This document shows positions 1-13,300 of a DNA stretch of 64,000 bases, one piece after another. Source of the stretch: Oasisia sp. SBJ-2009. Lineage: Eukaryota; Annelida; Polychaeta; Sabellida; Siboglinidae. The notes beneath the pieces were generated by a model. It had not been told where the DNA came from. It did not search any database and was given only the letters and a program-made list of their open reading frames with translations. The number at the start of each line of letters is the position of its first letter. Within the stretch, counting starts at the first letter, position 1. The stretch spans positions 54,045,262 to 54,109,261 of the forward strand of contig OZ024855.1 in the NCBI GenBank assembly GCA_964017155.1. The letters are read 5' to 3'. The position numbers and the translations under genes are program-made.

Positions 1-335
<335 letters not shown>

Positions 336-1086
336 CTCCTATATATGAAATGTTCAACGCGGTATATGTGACACTAAATACATAAAATTGGGTAATTAAT
401 TATTAGGCCTATCAACATGATCCACGTGGATCGAACTAATCCAAAAGCGTGCGTACAGGTGGAGAAGCTTGCACCTGTTGACATCAACATGCGTAAGATG
501 TGTTTTGTTTATGTATGTAAACACGGATTATAATTGTAAACAATGAATCACCGGCGTAAAAAACGCACCATGAACACCAGCTAATGTACCAACTTATATG
601 CATTGTGCATGGATCGCGTTGGTGATTTAAAGAGCATTTTTACCCCGTCTCTTTTAAAGAAATCAACCATGGAGGTACAATATCAAAACAAGCACTGATA
701 ATCGTCTTACACCAAACACCCACCGGCACCTAAATAGACCAAACTAGGCGCCGGATTGCTATCATGCTTTAAGCTTTAACCACGTGATTGGTCGAGTCCA
801 TGCTATTAGGGTCAAGGGTACAATAGAGTACCGGCTTAAATAAATCGTTTAGTTATAAAGTAAATCTAACAAATAAATAACGCTCATGCATGCAGATGAT
901 TCCATAATTGCATTAGAATAAAAACAGTAGTCAAACTAATCTCATCTGAGGAAAAAATAATGAGCTTATGAAGTGTTTTTTGACCCGACGCACCGACGGC
1001 GACTGTAGGTGTCGGCCGTGTACGGTATGTTGGGAGAGGAATGGTAGAGATGTTTTTGATAACAACACCACTCCTCTGTCGTTAGG
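336..1086 (+). other. Region upstream of BMPR2; no gene seen
   Basis: Moderate AT content, no convincing coding frame. It should hold the BMPR2 5' UTR and possibly the promoter, but I cannot place a TATA box or initiation site with confidence. Confidence 0.3.
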
Positions 1087-1141
1087 ATGACCGCCCAGTG
1101 GTTATTTTTAGTTGTATTCTTAGTAGTTCTGACAATTAAAG
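1087..1141 (+). CDS. BMPR2: BMPR2 coding exon 1: signal peptide
   Basis: ATG at 1087 encodes [18 protein letters not shown] and then one G before a perfect GTAAGT donor. The phase (1) joins exactly to exon 2 at 2581 (G + AT gives Asp). The short basic-free start, 14-residue hydrophobic core and position upstream of the ectodomain make it a secretion signal. This choice also makes the whole CDS divisible by three. Confidence 0.85.
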
Positions 1142-4100
1142 GTAAGTGCACGTAAATACTGGCCATATGAAGGCGATTAACCGGGTAATTTGTAGAATGA
1201 TTGGGTCTGATTCCCGTTCAATTTGCTGTGAACCGTGTAACCTAGGCTAGGTTGTCGGACTGATGGATGGTCGACGACACCACACTATTTCGCATTCTAG
1301 AATAGTAATAAACGTTTTCTCGACATCCATTTAGTGTGAATGTTATATAGCACAATTGTGTTTAGTAAAATAAAGCATGCTGCTAAGGGAAATGTTGACC
1401 AGAACGGTGTTTGATCGATAATTTGTTTCGCTGTCTGGGACCGAACTAGGGCAAGACTAGTGGCGCCTGGCTAGACATAACGGTCAATATGAGAAACAAT
1501 CAAAAACTACGCATTCAACTCGGAAGAGATACAGAAATACCGCTCATAAGTTGCCGTTATTATCGCATTGTCACGCGTACACCTGATAAGATTACTGGTT
1601 GTTGTTCAGAGAACAGTATTAATAACTAGTGAAAACATGCAGGAACGTATTGCACAGCTTAAATCCTAAAATGGGGGCTAATCATGAAATATGCCAAATG
1701 AAAGAACTGTCAGTCTAGCTCTAGGACCAGGTCCACCACAGTCGAACAAAGGCGCACTGACAATCAGATAAAAGGGCATGAAAGGACCTTTAAACTTGAC
1801 CAGATGTCTAGTTTTCACTTGTCACTGCAGTCTTTTTATTATGTAATACAAACACTCGGTGACAACTGAAGTGCAAATAATATTTTGTCATAATCATGAT
1901 GCATTTTGTGTCATTTGAGCTCTTTGACACCTTATTTATACATGGGCCCGTGGCAATTTTTTTTGGGGGCTGTTGCTTCTATTAGGCTACCTTGTGCCAA
2001 TATCAAGCTGCCCATACAGTTCGGTACTTTTGCACCTCAAAAAAAAAACTGCCACTTCATTAAAGTCACACATTTTTTCACATTATACATCTACTATGCT
2101 TTTGCTACACATATACTTTTGTGATTGTTTGTTTCAAAATGTTATATTTACTGTCTTTCAGTTATCAAAATGTACACAAAATACACACTTTGTACATATT
2201 ATTTGTCACAGGAAACTCTAATAAGAGGTGCCACTGTAGGTCTTTTTTGCATGTACAAATGCATGTAAACACATGAAGTAAATCATGTTAAAAGTACCTT
2301 CTACATGAACCTAATTCTAAACCTTCTTCCACATCAGAACAACCATTTTCAGTGAACTCTAAAGCAGTCCACCTATCCGAGGGTTCTGTGAAACTAATGT
2401 TTATATGTAAAAACAAGTGAATTTCATATTAATTTTCATCGATAAAAAGCTAATTTAATATTTTTTATTGCTATAGTAGATGTGAAATTTATATAAGACA
2501 CTGATTCATCACAAGCATACTGTTACATTGTGTCTAGAGATGAGGTGACTCATGAGAACACTATTACACCATGTTTATAGATGGGGCGTGTAACCTCCAC
2601 TGTGCCTACATGAACAAGGTGCTGGCGAAGGAGAATGGCGCCGTTGTCGTGCAGGAGAACATCAGCCTGGCCGGGGCCTCGCTGCAGAGTCACATGCAGC
2701 CACCAGATGGCACTCTACTCAACAACAACAAGACGATCCTGTGTCCGGACAAATGCAACTACTGCTTCAGTTACTGGCAGCGAGACTGCAACACGGAGAG
2801 CGGAATCATCGTCCTCAAGCAAGGTTTGTACATACGACTAATACCCCCATGCACACCAGGGGGCACTGTTGGTTAGGTAAAGTCTCCGGGGCCCTGGTGC
2901 TTCGTCGCAATATTGGATTGTGGAAGTGAGGCTTAGTCTGTTATTCATTTGTGTCAGTCCTTGGAATCCCTGCTAAGTTAGGCTAGTTTGAGCTTTGGCT
3001 AATTATAGATAATATTGTAAATGTTCTCCACTGTTCAGGAAGTAGAATTACCAGGTAGTAAAAAATGACCAATGTTTTTGGGATTTCCTAGAAGTTCTCA
3101 TTCATGTGTGGTGTATCAACATTTTGTTTAAAAAAATAAATTTTATGTTAAAAAAGCGTACACCACCCACAGACTACTGTCAATTACTGTCAGAGGTATA
3201 GACTAATCTGGAATGCTCTAGTAAGTGAAATAACACAGTTTCCAAGTTTGCAACAATTAAGGAAAAAAGTAAAGTCAACGTTACTTTCTTCGTATTTATG
3301 AACAGTTATCACAATGTTAAAAAAATTACCATTACTGTTACTTTGTATTCTGTCTTGTAACTCTTATTACAACTACCATGTATTTTAGTTTGAAAAGGGC
3401 ATAGCGTCTTACAAGTCACATGACTTTTGCTATGTCCCTTTAACAGCAGCAATGGCTCACCAATCATGGAATTGTATTATATTATATTATCTTTACCATT
3501 ATGTATTGTATTATCTTTCCCATAATATGTTGTATATTCCTGTGTTGTTGTTGTTGTTAAATAAACTTTCATTCATTCATTCACTTGATCATGACCTAAG
3601 ATTAAACAAACCACCATTGAAAGCAGTTGCAAATTTATAGTTATTATTTCTTCTAAGCACCTATTTTTTGCTGATAATAGTTTGAGCCATTTATAGTTTC
3701 CATGAATGCCGTGTCGACAGGTTGCTGGTCCATCAAGGATAAGGTGGAGTGTGACAGCTCGGCCTGCGTGGCAAAACAAGTGCGCCAAAATGACGCACCA
3801 AGCTGCTCAAAGAAGGAGACGTTTTTCTGCTGTTGCTATGGCGACATGTGCAATGTAAACACATCGGTTACAGAGGTGTTGCCAACTCCAAAAAGTAAGC
3901 CAAGTTTGCAGACTGACTAGAGTGTTAGCATTTGTATTTAACTGAGTAATCTGTTAATACTTTTAGGGCTAATTTTATGTAACGATTAATTTGGAATTGA
4001 CAAATACCAGGTAGAGTTTGTTTATGTCTGGAAGTGGCTGTGGACACAATGGTGTTTAACGATTGCACATTAGTCAGTAGAGGTAATTTATTATTATAAA

Positions 4101-4292
4101 GTGATAACTGACAAGAAATTATATTGTAAATGCATATTGGTATCTTCATTTTCCGGATTCATAAAAAAGTACAGATTAATAATCAACGATTTAAAAATGG
4201 TATTGTATTAGAATTCACTGTATGCATTTACAAATACACGGTAGCAACATTTTTAAAAATATCGTTTTTCCCTACACAGTGTCTACCTACTG

Positions 4293-4359
<67 letters not shown>

Positions 4360-7300
4360 TATGGTAAATTGTTTTGGTTTTCTAGCATCTGAAAACAGTC
4401 TTTATAGATATAGGACACATAAAAATAGACATCAGGGAACACACAGTGTCGGATTACATTCATTTGTTGTGTCATTCTGTGTCAGTGTCGATCATCACCG
4501 ACACGAGCTACCGCCAGCGGACCATCATCATCGCGCTGGCGTTGATCTGCACGGTTGGCTTCGTCATCATCATATCGTACCTCGCCCTTCGTCTGTACCT
4601 CGGCTCAAAGCAAGAGCTGGAGCTGGAATCTTCTCAGCCACTCGATCCGCCCCCAACGCCGCCGTTCCCGCTCGACGACCTCAAGTTGTCGCATGCCATC
4701 AGCAGGGGGCGCTTCGGTGAGGTGTGGAAGGGAACGCTCAACGATCTGGACATCGTTGCGAAGGTGTTTACGTCGGGCCAGTATCAGCATTACATCAACG
4801 AGCGGGACATCTACATGCTTCCGTGTATGGAGCACGAGTCATTACTGCACTTCTATGGCGCCGAGGACAGGTGAGGTTTTAATTATTCTCGGGTTGTGCT
4901 AACTTTGGGGCTTGTAAGTGCATCATCTGCCAAGTGTTCAAGTCCACTCGGGTTGTGCTAACTTTGGGGCTTGTAAGTGCATCATCTGCCAAGTGCTCAA
5001 GTCCACTTGGGTTGTGCTAACTTTGGGGCATTGTAAGTGCATTGTCTGCCAAGTGCTCAAGTCTATTCGGGTTGTGCTAACTTCAGGGCATTGTAAGTGC
5101 ATCATCTGCCAAGTGCTCAAGTCTATTCGGGTTGTGCTAACTTTGGGGCATTGTAAGGGCATTATCTGCCAAGTGCTCAAGTCTACTCGGGTTGTGCTAA
5201 CTTTGGGGTATTGTAAGGGCATCATCTGCCAAGTGCTCAAGTCCACTCGGCTTTTCCAGTGACGATTTGTGTGTTTTCATAAACGGGTCGACCAAATGTG
5301 TATAAAAGGACAGGATAGTTGTGTTTTATTTGTACTTGTTTAGTTATCAGTAATTCCACATATTTGGCTCTAAAATAAGGTCTGTTGAATAGGTTTCTTA
5401 AAGTAAAATTGTTTGAAAATAAAAATTCATGAAAATCACAATGGTTTTATCCAGGTTTCGGTCCAAATACCTATTTGAATATAGACATTTTAAGTTCAGA
5501 TTTCAAGTGCTGGCTGGATAGTAAATTTGCTGTGGGTAAATAAACATATGCTGGTAGAAGAACACTAGCAGGTCACTTCACTTGCTCAGCAACATCAGTT
5601 GACCTTGCGGCAAAAAGCACATATTGATTAATGTGTTAAATTAATAATCGAGTGGCAATTATAACAGCTCCTCATTTTCGTTCACGCAGTTAACAGCTGG
5701 ACAGGTAAAGCCTATTTTGGACGGATAGAAATATGGGTTGTGGATGCCTGGACTGGGTACAAAAATTAAGGAGCCAAAAAGGTCTTCAAAAAACAGAGAT
5801 GGGGCTTAGAGATGGGTATAAATCGTGTCACATGTGTGTTTGTGGTAATGTAGTGCTGGTGCATGTGTCAGACTGACAGTGGACGGTGCAGTACCTCATA
5901 GTGCTGGTGCATGTGTCAGACTGACAGTGGACGGTGCAGTACCTCATAGTGCTGGTGCATGTGTCAGACTGACAGTGGACGGTGCAGTACCTCATAGTGC
6001 TGGTGCATGTGTCAGACTGACAGTGGACGGTGCAGTACCTCATAGTGCTGGTGCATGTGTCAGACTGACAGTGGACGGTGCAGTACCTCATAGTGCTGGT
6101 GCATGTTTCAGACTGACAGTGGACGGTGCAGTACCTCATAGTGCTGGTGCATGTGTCAGACTGACAGTGGACGGTGCAGTACCTCATAGTGCTGGTGCAT
6201 GTTTCAGACTGACAGTGGACGGTGCAGTACCTCATAGTGCTGGTGCATGTTTCAGACTGACAGTGGACGGTGCAGTACCTCATAGTGCTGGTGCATGTTT
6301 CAGACTGACAGTGGACAAAAATTAAGGAGCCAAAAAGCTACATTACTGCAAACACACATGTGACTCACTACTACAAAGCTACATTACTACAGACACACAT
6401 GTGACTCAGTACCTCATAGTGCTGGTGCATGTTTCAGACTGACAGTGGACAGTGCAGTACCTCATAGTGCTGGTGCATGTTTCAGACTGACAGTGGACGG
6501 GGTGACTCAGTACCTCATAGTGCTGGTGCATGTTTCAGACTGACAGTGGACGGGGGGGGACTCAGTACCTCATAGTGCTGGTGCATGTTTCAGACTGACA
6601 GTGGACGGGGTGACTCAGTACCTCATAGTGCTGGTGAATGTTTCAGACTGACAGTGGACGGGGTGACTCAGTACCTCATAGTGCTGGTGCATGTTTCAGA
6701 CTGACAGTGGACGGGGGGACTCAGTACCTCATAGTGCTGGTGCATGTTTCAGACTGACAGTGGAGGGGTGACTCAGTACCTCATAGTGCTGGTGCATGTT
6801 TCAGACTGACAGTGGACGGGGTGACTCAGTACCTCATAGTGCTGGTGCATGTTTCAGACTGACAGTGGACGGGGTGACTCAGTACCTCATAGTGCTGGTG
6901 CATGTTTCAGACTGACAGTGGACGGGGTGACTCAGTACCTCATAGTGCTGGTGCATGTTTCAGACTGACAGTGGACGGGGTGACTCAGTACCTCATAGTG
7001 CTGGTGCATGTTTCAGACTGACAGTGGAGGGGTGACTCAGTACCTCATAGTGCTGGTGCATGTTTCAGACTGACAGTGGACGGGGTGACTCAGTACCTCA
7101 TAGTGCTGGTGCATGTTTCAGACTGACAGTGGACGGGGTGACTCAGTACCTCATAGTGCTGGTGCATGTTTCAGACTGACAGTGGACGGGGTGACTCAGT
7201 ACCTCATAGTGCTGGTGCATGTTTCAGACTGACAGTGGACGGGGTGACTCAGTACCTCATAGTGCTGGTGCATGTTTCAGACTGACAGTGGACGGGGTGA

Positions 7301-10300
7301 CTCAGTACCTCATAGTGCTGGTGCATGTTTCAGACTGACAGTGGACGGGGTGACTCAGTACCTCATAGTGCTGGTGCATGTTTCAGACTGACAGTGGACG
7401 GGGTGACTCAGTACCTCATAGTGCTGGTGCATGTTTCAGACTGACAGTGGACGGGGTGACTCAGTACCTCATAGTGCTGGTGCATGTTTCAGACTGACAG
7501 TGGACGGGGTGACTCAGTACCTCATAGTGCTGGTGCATGTTTCAGACTGACAGTGGACGGGGTGACTCAGTACCTCATAGTGCTGGTGCATGTTTCAGAC
7601 TGACAGTGGACGGGGTGACTCAGTACCTCATAGTGCTGGTGCATGTTTCAGACTGACAGTGGACGGGGTGACTCAGTACCTCATAGTGCTGGTGCATGTT
7701 TCAGACTGACAGTGGACGGGGTGACTCAGTACCTCATAGTGCTGGTGCATGTTTCAGACTGACAGTGGACGGGGTGACTCAGTACCTCATAGTGCTGGTG
7801 CATGTTTCAGACTGACAGTGGACGGGGGGACTCAGTACCTCATAGTGCTGGTGCATGTTTCAGACTGACAGTGGACGGGGGGACTCAGTACCTCATAGTG
7901 CTGGTGCATGTTTCAGACTGACAGTGGACGGGGTGACTCAGTACCTCATAGTGCTGGTGCATGTTTCAGACTGACAGTGGACGGGGGGACTCAGTACCTC
8001 ATAGTGCTGGTGCATGTTTCAGACTGACAGTGGACGGGGGGGGACTCAGTACCTCATAGTGCTGGTGCATGTTTCAGACTGACAGTGGACGGGGTGACTC
8101 AGTACCTCATAGTGCTGTCCTACTGCCCCACGGGCACCCTCATGGACTACCTGAAGCACAACCCCCTCAGCTGGCAGCTCATGTGTCGCATGTGTCTGTC
8201 GCTCTCTCGTGGCCTCGCCCACCTCCACTCCGACATCAGACGCGGAGGTCAGTCACTTAAGGTCGAAAAATATCTCACAATACCATGATAATTGTTTATT
8301 TATAATCCACTGATGTTTACACTGAAGAATACACAGCATTTATTATATTTATTTATTTTTAATATTTAAATGTAAATTTTACTGTTTATATTGTAGTTTT
8401 AATGAAGTAATATGCGAAGCGCTGTGAACACTGGATATGTGCGCTGTATAAAATAAAGATTATTATTAATTGTAAGGCTGTTTTAAATAGCCAGTTTTCC
8501 AGTGAATTAGGTGCCGAAAGCAATCCTGCAAATATTTGGCTGATCAATATGTGCTCTCCTGTTGGTCTCTTAGAAGGTACGGTTAATATCCTATATCCTG
8601 TTGTCTAGTTCAAAACTAGATACCTCTTTCTTGGCAGGTCACCTCTGCTTTTTTGAAAATCATGATTTATTACTTATTATGTAGTAATAGTTTTTGATTT
8701 CTTCACAAGAAGCCAAAGCCGAAGCAAAAGGCCACACTCAATCTTTCCTACTCCCGTCTATCTATTTAAGCAGATTCACACACAGCTAACGTGAATCGAG
8801 CATTTAGAACGTTGGTGAAATATGTTTAATTAATTTTATATAATATAATATCTTGTGCATTGTAATGGAAGGTTTCAGCGAGAAAGATATATGGTGTATT
8901 TATTTAATATTCTTTATTACTGGCATCTTTGGCTAATTCCTAGCTTAGCAAGATTAGGTGCATTTTTTATTTATTTTTGACACTTTCGTTTGATTTGATT
9001 ACGATGATATTTGAACTCGCTGACCTTGGCTGCCCACAGAGAAGTTCAAACCAACCATTGCCCACCGAGACCTGAACAGTCGCAATGTCCTGGTGCGCAA
9101 TGACCTTGGCCTGTGTATTGCCGACTTTGGGTTCGCAATGAAACTAGCCGGATCCCACTTTTACAAGAACGGCCATGAAGAGAACGCTGAACAGACAGCC
9201 CTGACAGACGTAGGTGTCTCGCCGCGTTTAATGTATGCCAAATTGCCCTGTCCAGGGGTAATACAGAAACATTTCATTGTCATCATCGTCATCGTTTAGT
9301 AGTGGTGTTTCCAGGCACATTTTTTCGAAGCACTTCTCAAAACACAATATTTTAAACCAGCTTTTAATGTATAATAAGTTACCTTTACAAAAGTGTGATG
9401 CGTATCAATGTGTGATGGCGTGCTTGAACATATTTAAATGATACCGTAACATTCACCATATAACATTTGCCTTTTATGTCTAGTAGTTTTTTGGGTGTTT
9501 ACTATTATACTACCATGGGTACTATATGATTTTAATAATTGCATATTTAATAACATGATTATAGGTATTAATTTGTTTAAATTTCACATTTTATTTTGTT
9601 TAGAATATTTGCTATCTTAGTCTCATTTAATTTATTTATATTTTAGGCAATATTTCATAGTCACAATTAGATCACTCAGTTTTATTTTATTTGTGTATTC
9701 ATAACCTATATTGTGTTATAGATGACTACGGGGTGTGTAAACACTATTGAACAGTCATACTCTAGAGACCGATGTTTATATAAACGGGAGGTGTCTGCTC
9801 TAACTAAATATGTACTGCCTTTTACCCAGAATATTTTTTTTATAGATTGCCCAGTTGGCGTCTTGTTAGAATCCTGTACAATGAGCATGAAACCACTTGA
9901 AACACTCCACTGGTACATGTGTGACTTGTATCACACCTTGAATTGATGTGTCTGATCTAACTACCACAGATGACAGTCGTAGAAATAATTTGCAGTGACA
10001 TCTGCTGTAAACAACTGCTACTTTATGCAGTGGTTAGGGGAGATGTTTTGAGCAGTGAGAATGACGTTGATGAAGACTGCATAGTAAATACTAATCGATA
10101 CATGACCTGTTAGTTCTGTTCCATTCCACCAGGTGGGGACACTGCGCTACATGGCCCCCGAGGTGCTAGAGGGCGCTGTGAACCTGCGAGACTGCGAGGC
10201 CTCGCTCAAACAGATCGACGTCTACTCACTGGGTCTCATCTTCTGGGAGATCAGTTCTCGGTGTTCTGACCTCTACCAAGGTCAGTGTTACTTCCTGGCA

Positions 10301-13300
10301 GACATGTTCTACCATGTCATTTTTTCTGAGAAGCATCCAGCCACACTCCAATTAATGCGCGAAGGCTGCTTGTACAAATATCCACCACTGTCTATAGCCA
10401 GTTACTCATTCATGCAGCTGAGTGAACTAGAGCAATGTAAGATTGACAAATCATGCCCAAGGACAGGATTCGAACCCGGATTCTCCTAGTCGAGGGTGCA
10501 AAGTTCTACCCCTGACCCTATAGAAGTATGTAATTATTTGCACGTAACTAGCACCAGTTAGAGGGTACAAGATACAAGATACAAGAAGCTTTATTTAACG
10601 TCGGTTTACATGAGAATTTGATAACATTAGCTCATCTGAGCTATTTTTCTGGTTGTCTGAACTAAACTAATGAACACTGTGTGATATATTTTATTTGGTC
10701 ATAAGTCGGAGTGTATGAATACTGTGATATATTTTATGTGGTCATAAGTCAGTGTATGTTGCCCAGGTCTGCCTGTGCCCGAGTACCAACTGCCCTTCCA
10801 GGCGGAGGCGGGCACACACCCCACCTTTGACGAGCTGCAGCTCCTGGTCTCCCGAAACAAGGCGCGCCCTCTCTTCCCAGAAGTCTGGAAGGCCAACAAC
10901 CAGGTAACCATGACAACCGCACTGAGGACAATTGACGTTTGAAGTATTTATTGGCTGAATATAAGATGCCTTTCAAGTTTGAAGCAGAGCTTTATGCAGG
11001 ATACACTTTTTGCCAGTTAGTAGACATGTGCTTGTTACAGGTGTTCTTTAAAACTATTTAGCTTTGTAATGTATGTAATTTTTTTAAATCCTGTTTACGT
11101 AATTATTTCTTATAATTCAATACCTGCATGTCGTTATAAATGTATCTTATTAAACACAAGACAACATATGGAAACATTACTCTGTATAAGGCATGGTTCT
11201 GAACATACTGTTCTGTTCACCAGACTTTAGTTTTATCCGACAAATTCACTGTGTAAGGTCAATGGTGACTGCGTGGTTCACTGCTCATGCATGAATGTTA
11301 TTCTAACCAGGCTGCATATTTGATAAGGTTCTTAGAACTAAGGAGCCAACACTCCCCTCTATGTCGGGGGAAGTTGACGCCACTTGACATGCGTGTGACA
11401 CGTTGGTTTGTCACCAGGCGGTGCGGGCGTTGAGGGAGACGATTGAGGACTGCTGGGACCAGGACGCGGACGCCCGCCTCACCGTGCTGTGTGTGGAGGA
11501 GCGGGTCGTCGACATGGCCACTCTGTGGGAGACGAGACACAAAGGTACGGAGGCTGGCAGAGGTCAACAACATAGTGGGTTCATCCATTCAGCCTGGAAC
11601 ATCCATCATCTGTTTTACCACTTAAGGAGTGTGTTTAAAACGTGGACAATTTAACAGAGGCCACTATTTCTGTGACACACTGGCAAAAATGTCCTGGTGG
11701 TGACTCATAGTGTAGGCAGTTTTCGGTGCACACGAAATTGATTTTAAAGGGGCAAAATAAGAATAAGAATGTTAGTTGAAGTCTTGGAAGACGAAGAGAA
11801 ACAAACATAAATTTCTCCGGGGTTGAAGACAAATTTATTGTTGTCAATATGTTGCATAGAGCAGGTTAATGTTTAAACTTGAATAGCTGATAGTTTATTT
11901 TTGCCATCCTTTACAGGAATAATCCTTTCAGGCAATGACTAAGTTGAATCTGATGAGAAATAAATGTAAGCAATCACCGAAAATTAACAGTACGTATTAT
12001 TTCAGGTGTGACACCGACAGTGAATTCGACAATGCCTCGGGACTTCTTCAATGAAAAGTCTGACCCGGTTACGACTGGAACAGGCGTAGTGCGACAACTG
12101 CCGGGAGAGGGCGTTACTGGTCCTCTGGTCAACCTGACATCGTCGACGAGCAGCGTGGCCGACTCTGCCCAGTCTGCGAAACGTCTGTCGAGGTTTTCCC
12201 AGGGAGACAGCAGCACGTCTGCTTCGACCGTCGCGACGATGCTCACAATGTCGCCGAGCGAATCCCTGAGCGAGTCCCTCGTAACCATGGCAACGGTGCA
12301 GCCGACGGCGATGTCGGCGAAGGAGAACATCAACGCGAACTATGCAAAGACGAAGTGCGTGTTGCAGCCCCACCAGGGCCAGAACCCCACAGTGGAGCGG
12401 AACACACACAAACGCAGCGACGAAGAACTCGCGATTCTCGGAAATACGCTCGTTGATAAATCGACTGCAGCCGCGGCAAATTCGAACGCCGCATCGGCGC
12501 AGCCAGTCAAAGACCAGCTGCTCGACGCCATCGTTGACAATCTGGAGAGTTCGCTGGTGCAGAACGATCTGTTGTCTCAACCGCAGATGGCGCCACACAA
12601 CCCGATCGCGTACACCGTGCAGAATTGCATGCACAGCATGCCTGCAACGCAGAATGTCGTTCGGCCCAAACAGCCTAATTTGCCCAGCGATGAGGCATCA
12701 AAGCCAAAGTCGCTGTTTGCAAAGCTGAAAAAATCATCGAAAGGCTTCTTTAGTGGTAATCGCCATGGCAACACTGCCCAGCCGGTTGGCGGTTGTGTGT
12801 CTAATGGTGGCGTCCCCGAGAACCGGCTGGCAGAACTACAGCAGAACGGACACGTGCGAAGTCGGTCGGACGGTGAATCGAACCTGGACAGGAAATCGAA
12901 CCTGAACGTACAGCCAGTCTCGACTGAAGTGCGCCTGGTGTCAGGCGGAGCAGTCGTTCGGCCGACGTCTCTGTCGCTAGGGGGCAGCAGTGATAGCGAG
13001 CGCATCGCCGCCGGTGACAATCGCCAAGTTGGAGACGCAAAACCCCAACAGATGGAGCTGCTGGGGCGGGCTGTTCCGATGAGACGGAAGGCTCAGAGTC
13101 ACGCTGACCTGAGTCCAACTGGTCAACTCCAGCAGACTTCTGCGTCAGATATCAGTCAGAAGGTGCAGCGGCCGGCGTCGCTGTCATTGTGTGGTGGGCA
13201 TCAGTACAGCGCTGAAAACATTGACCACAGTAAGGCGAATGGTGCCCCGCGCAAGAATGCCGTTAACGGCAGCATGGGGCCTCCACAGAAGGTTGACGCG

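Larger units (their letters stand above)
4486..11544 (+). other. BMPR2: BMPR2 transmembrane and kinase domain (exons 4-9)
   Basis: Exon 4 carries the TM helix and the N-lobe (Gly loop GRFGEVWKG, catalytic Lys in VAKVF). Exon 5 carries the hinge ([17 protein letters not shown]), exon 6 the catalytic loop HRDLNSRN and DFG, exon 7 the activation segment end and APE, exons 8-9 the C-lobe. All catalytic residues are present, so the kinase should be active. Exon-intron breaks fall at the same conserved places as the vertebrate gene as far as I remember it. Confidence 0.9.

Noticed and set aside
966..1166. 66-aa minus-strand frame overlapping BMPR2 exon 1
   Set aside because: The plus strand holds a signal peptide with Kozak-style ATG and a perfect donor in matching phase; the minus frame has no features.
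4130..4720. 196-aa plus-strand frame before BMPR2 exon 4
   Set aside because: Mostly an (AT)n tract read as Ile/Tyr; the true exon 4 frame is different and begins at 4486.
4918..5262. Cys-rich frames on both strands with [11 protein letters not shown] repeats
   Set aside because: Looks like a small Cys repeat protein but is only the 60-bp intronic minisatellite.
5828..6325. Open frames of about 150 aa on both strands in the 48-bp array
   Set aside because: Unit length is a multiple of three, so any stop-free unit stays open; the sequence is a repeat inside BMPR2 intron 4.
5851..8117. CRISPR-like array
   Set aside because: Repeats are directly abutting without unique spacers, in a eukaryotic intron.
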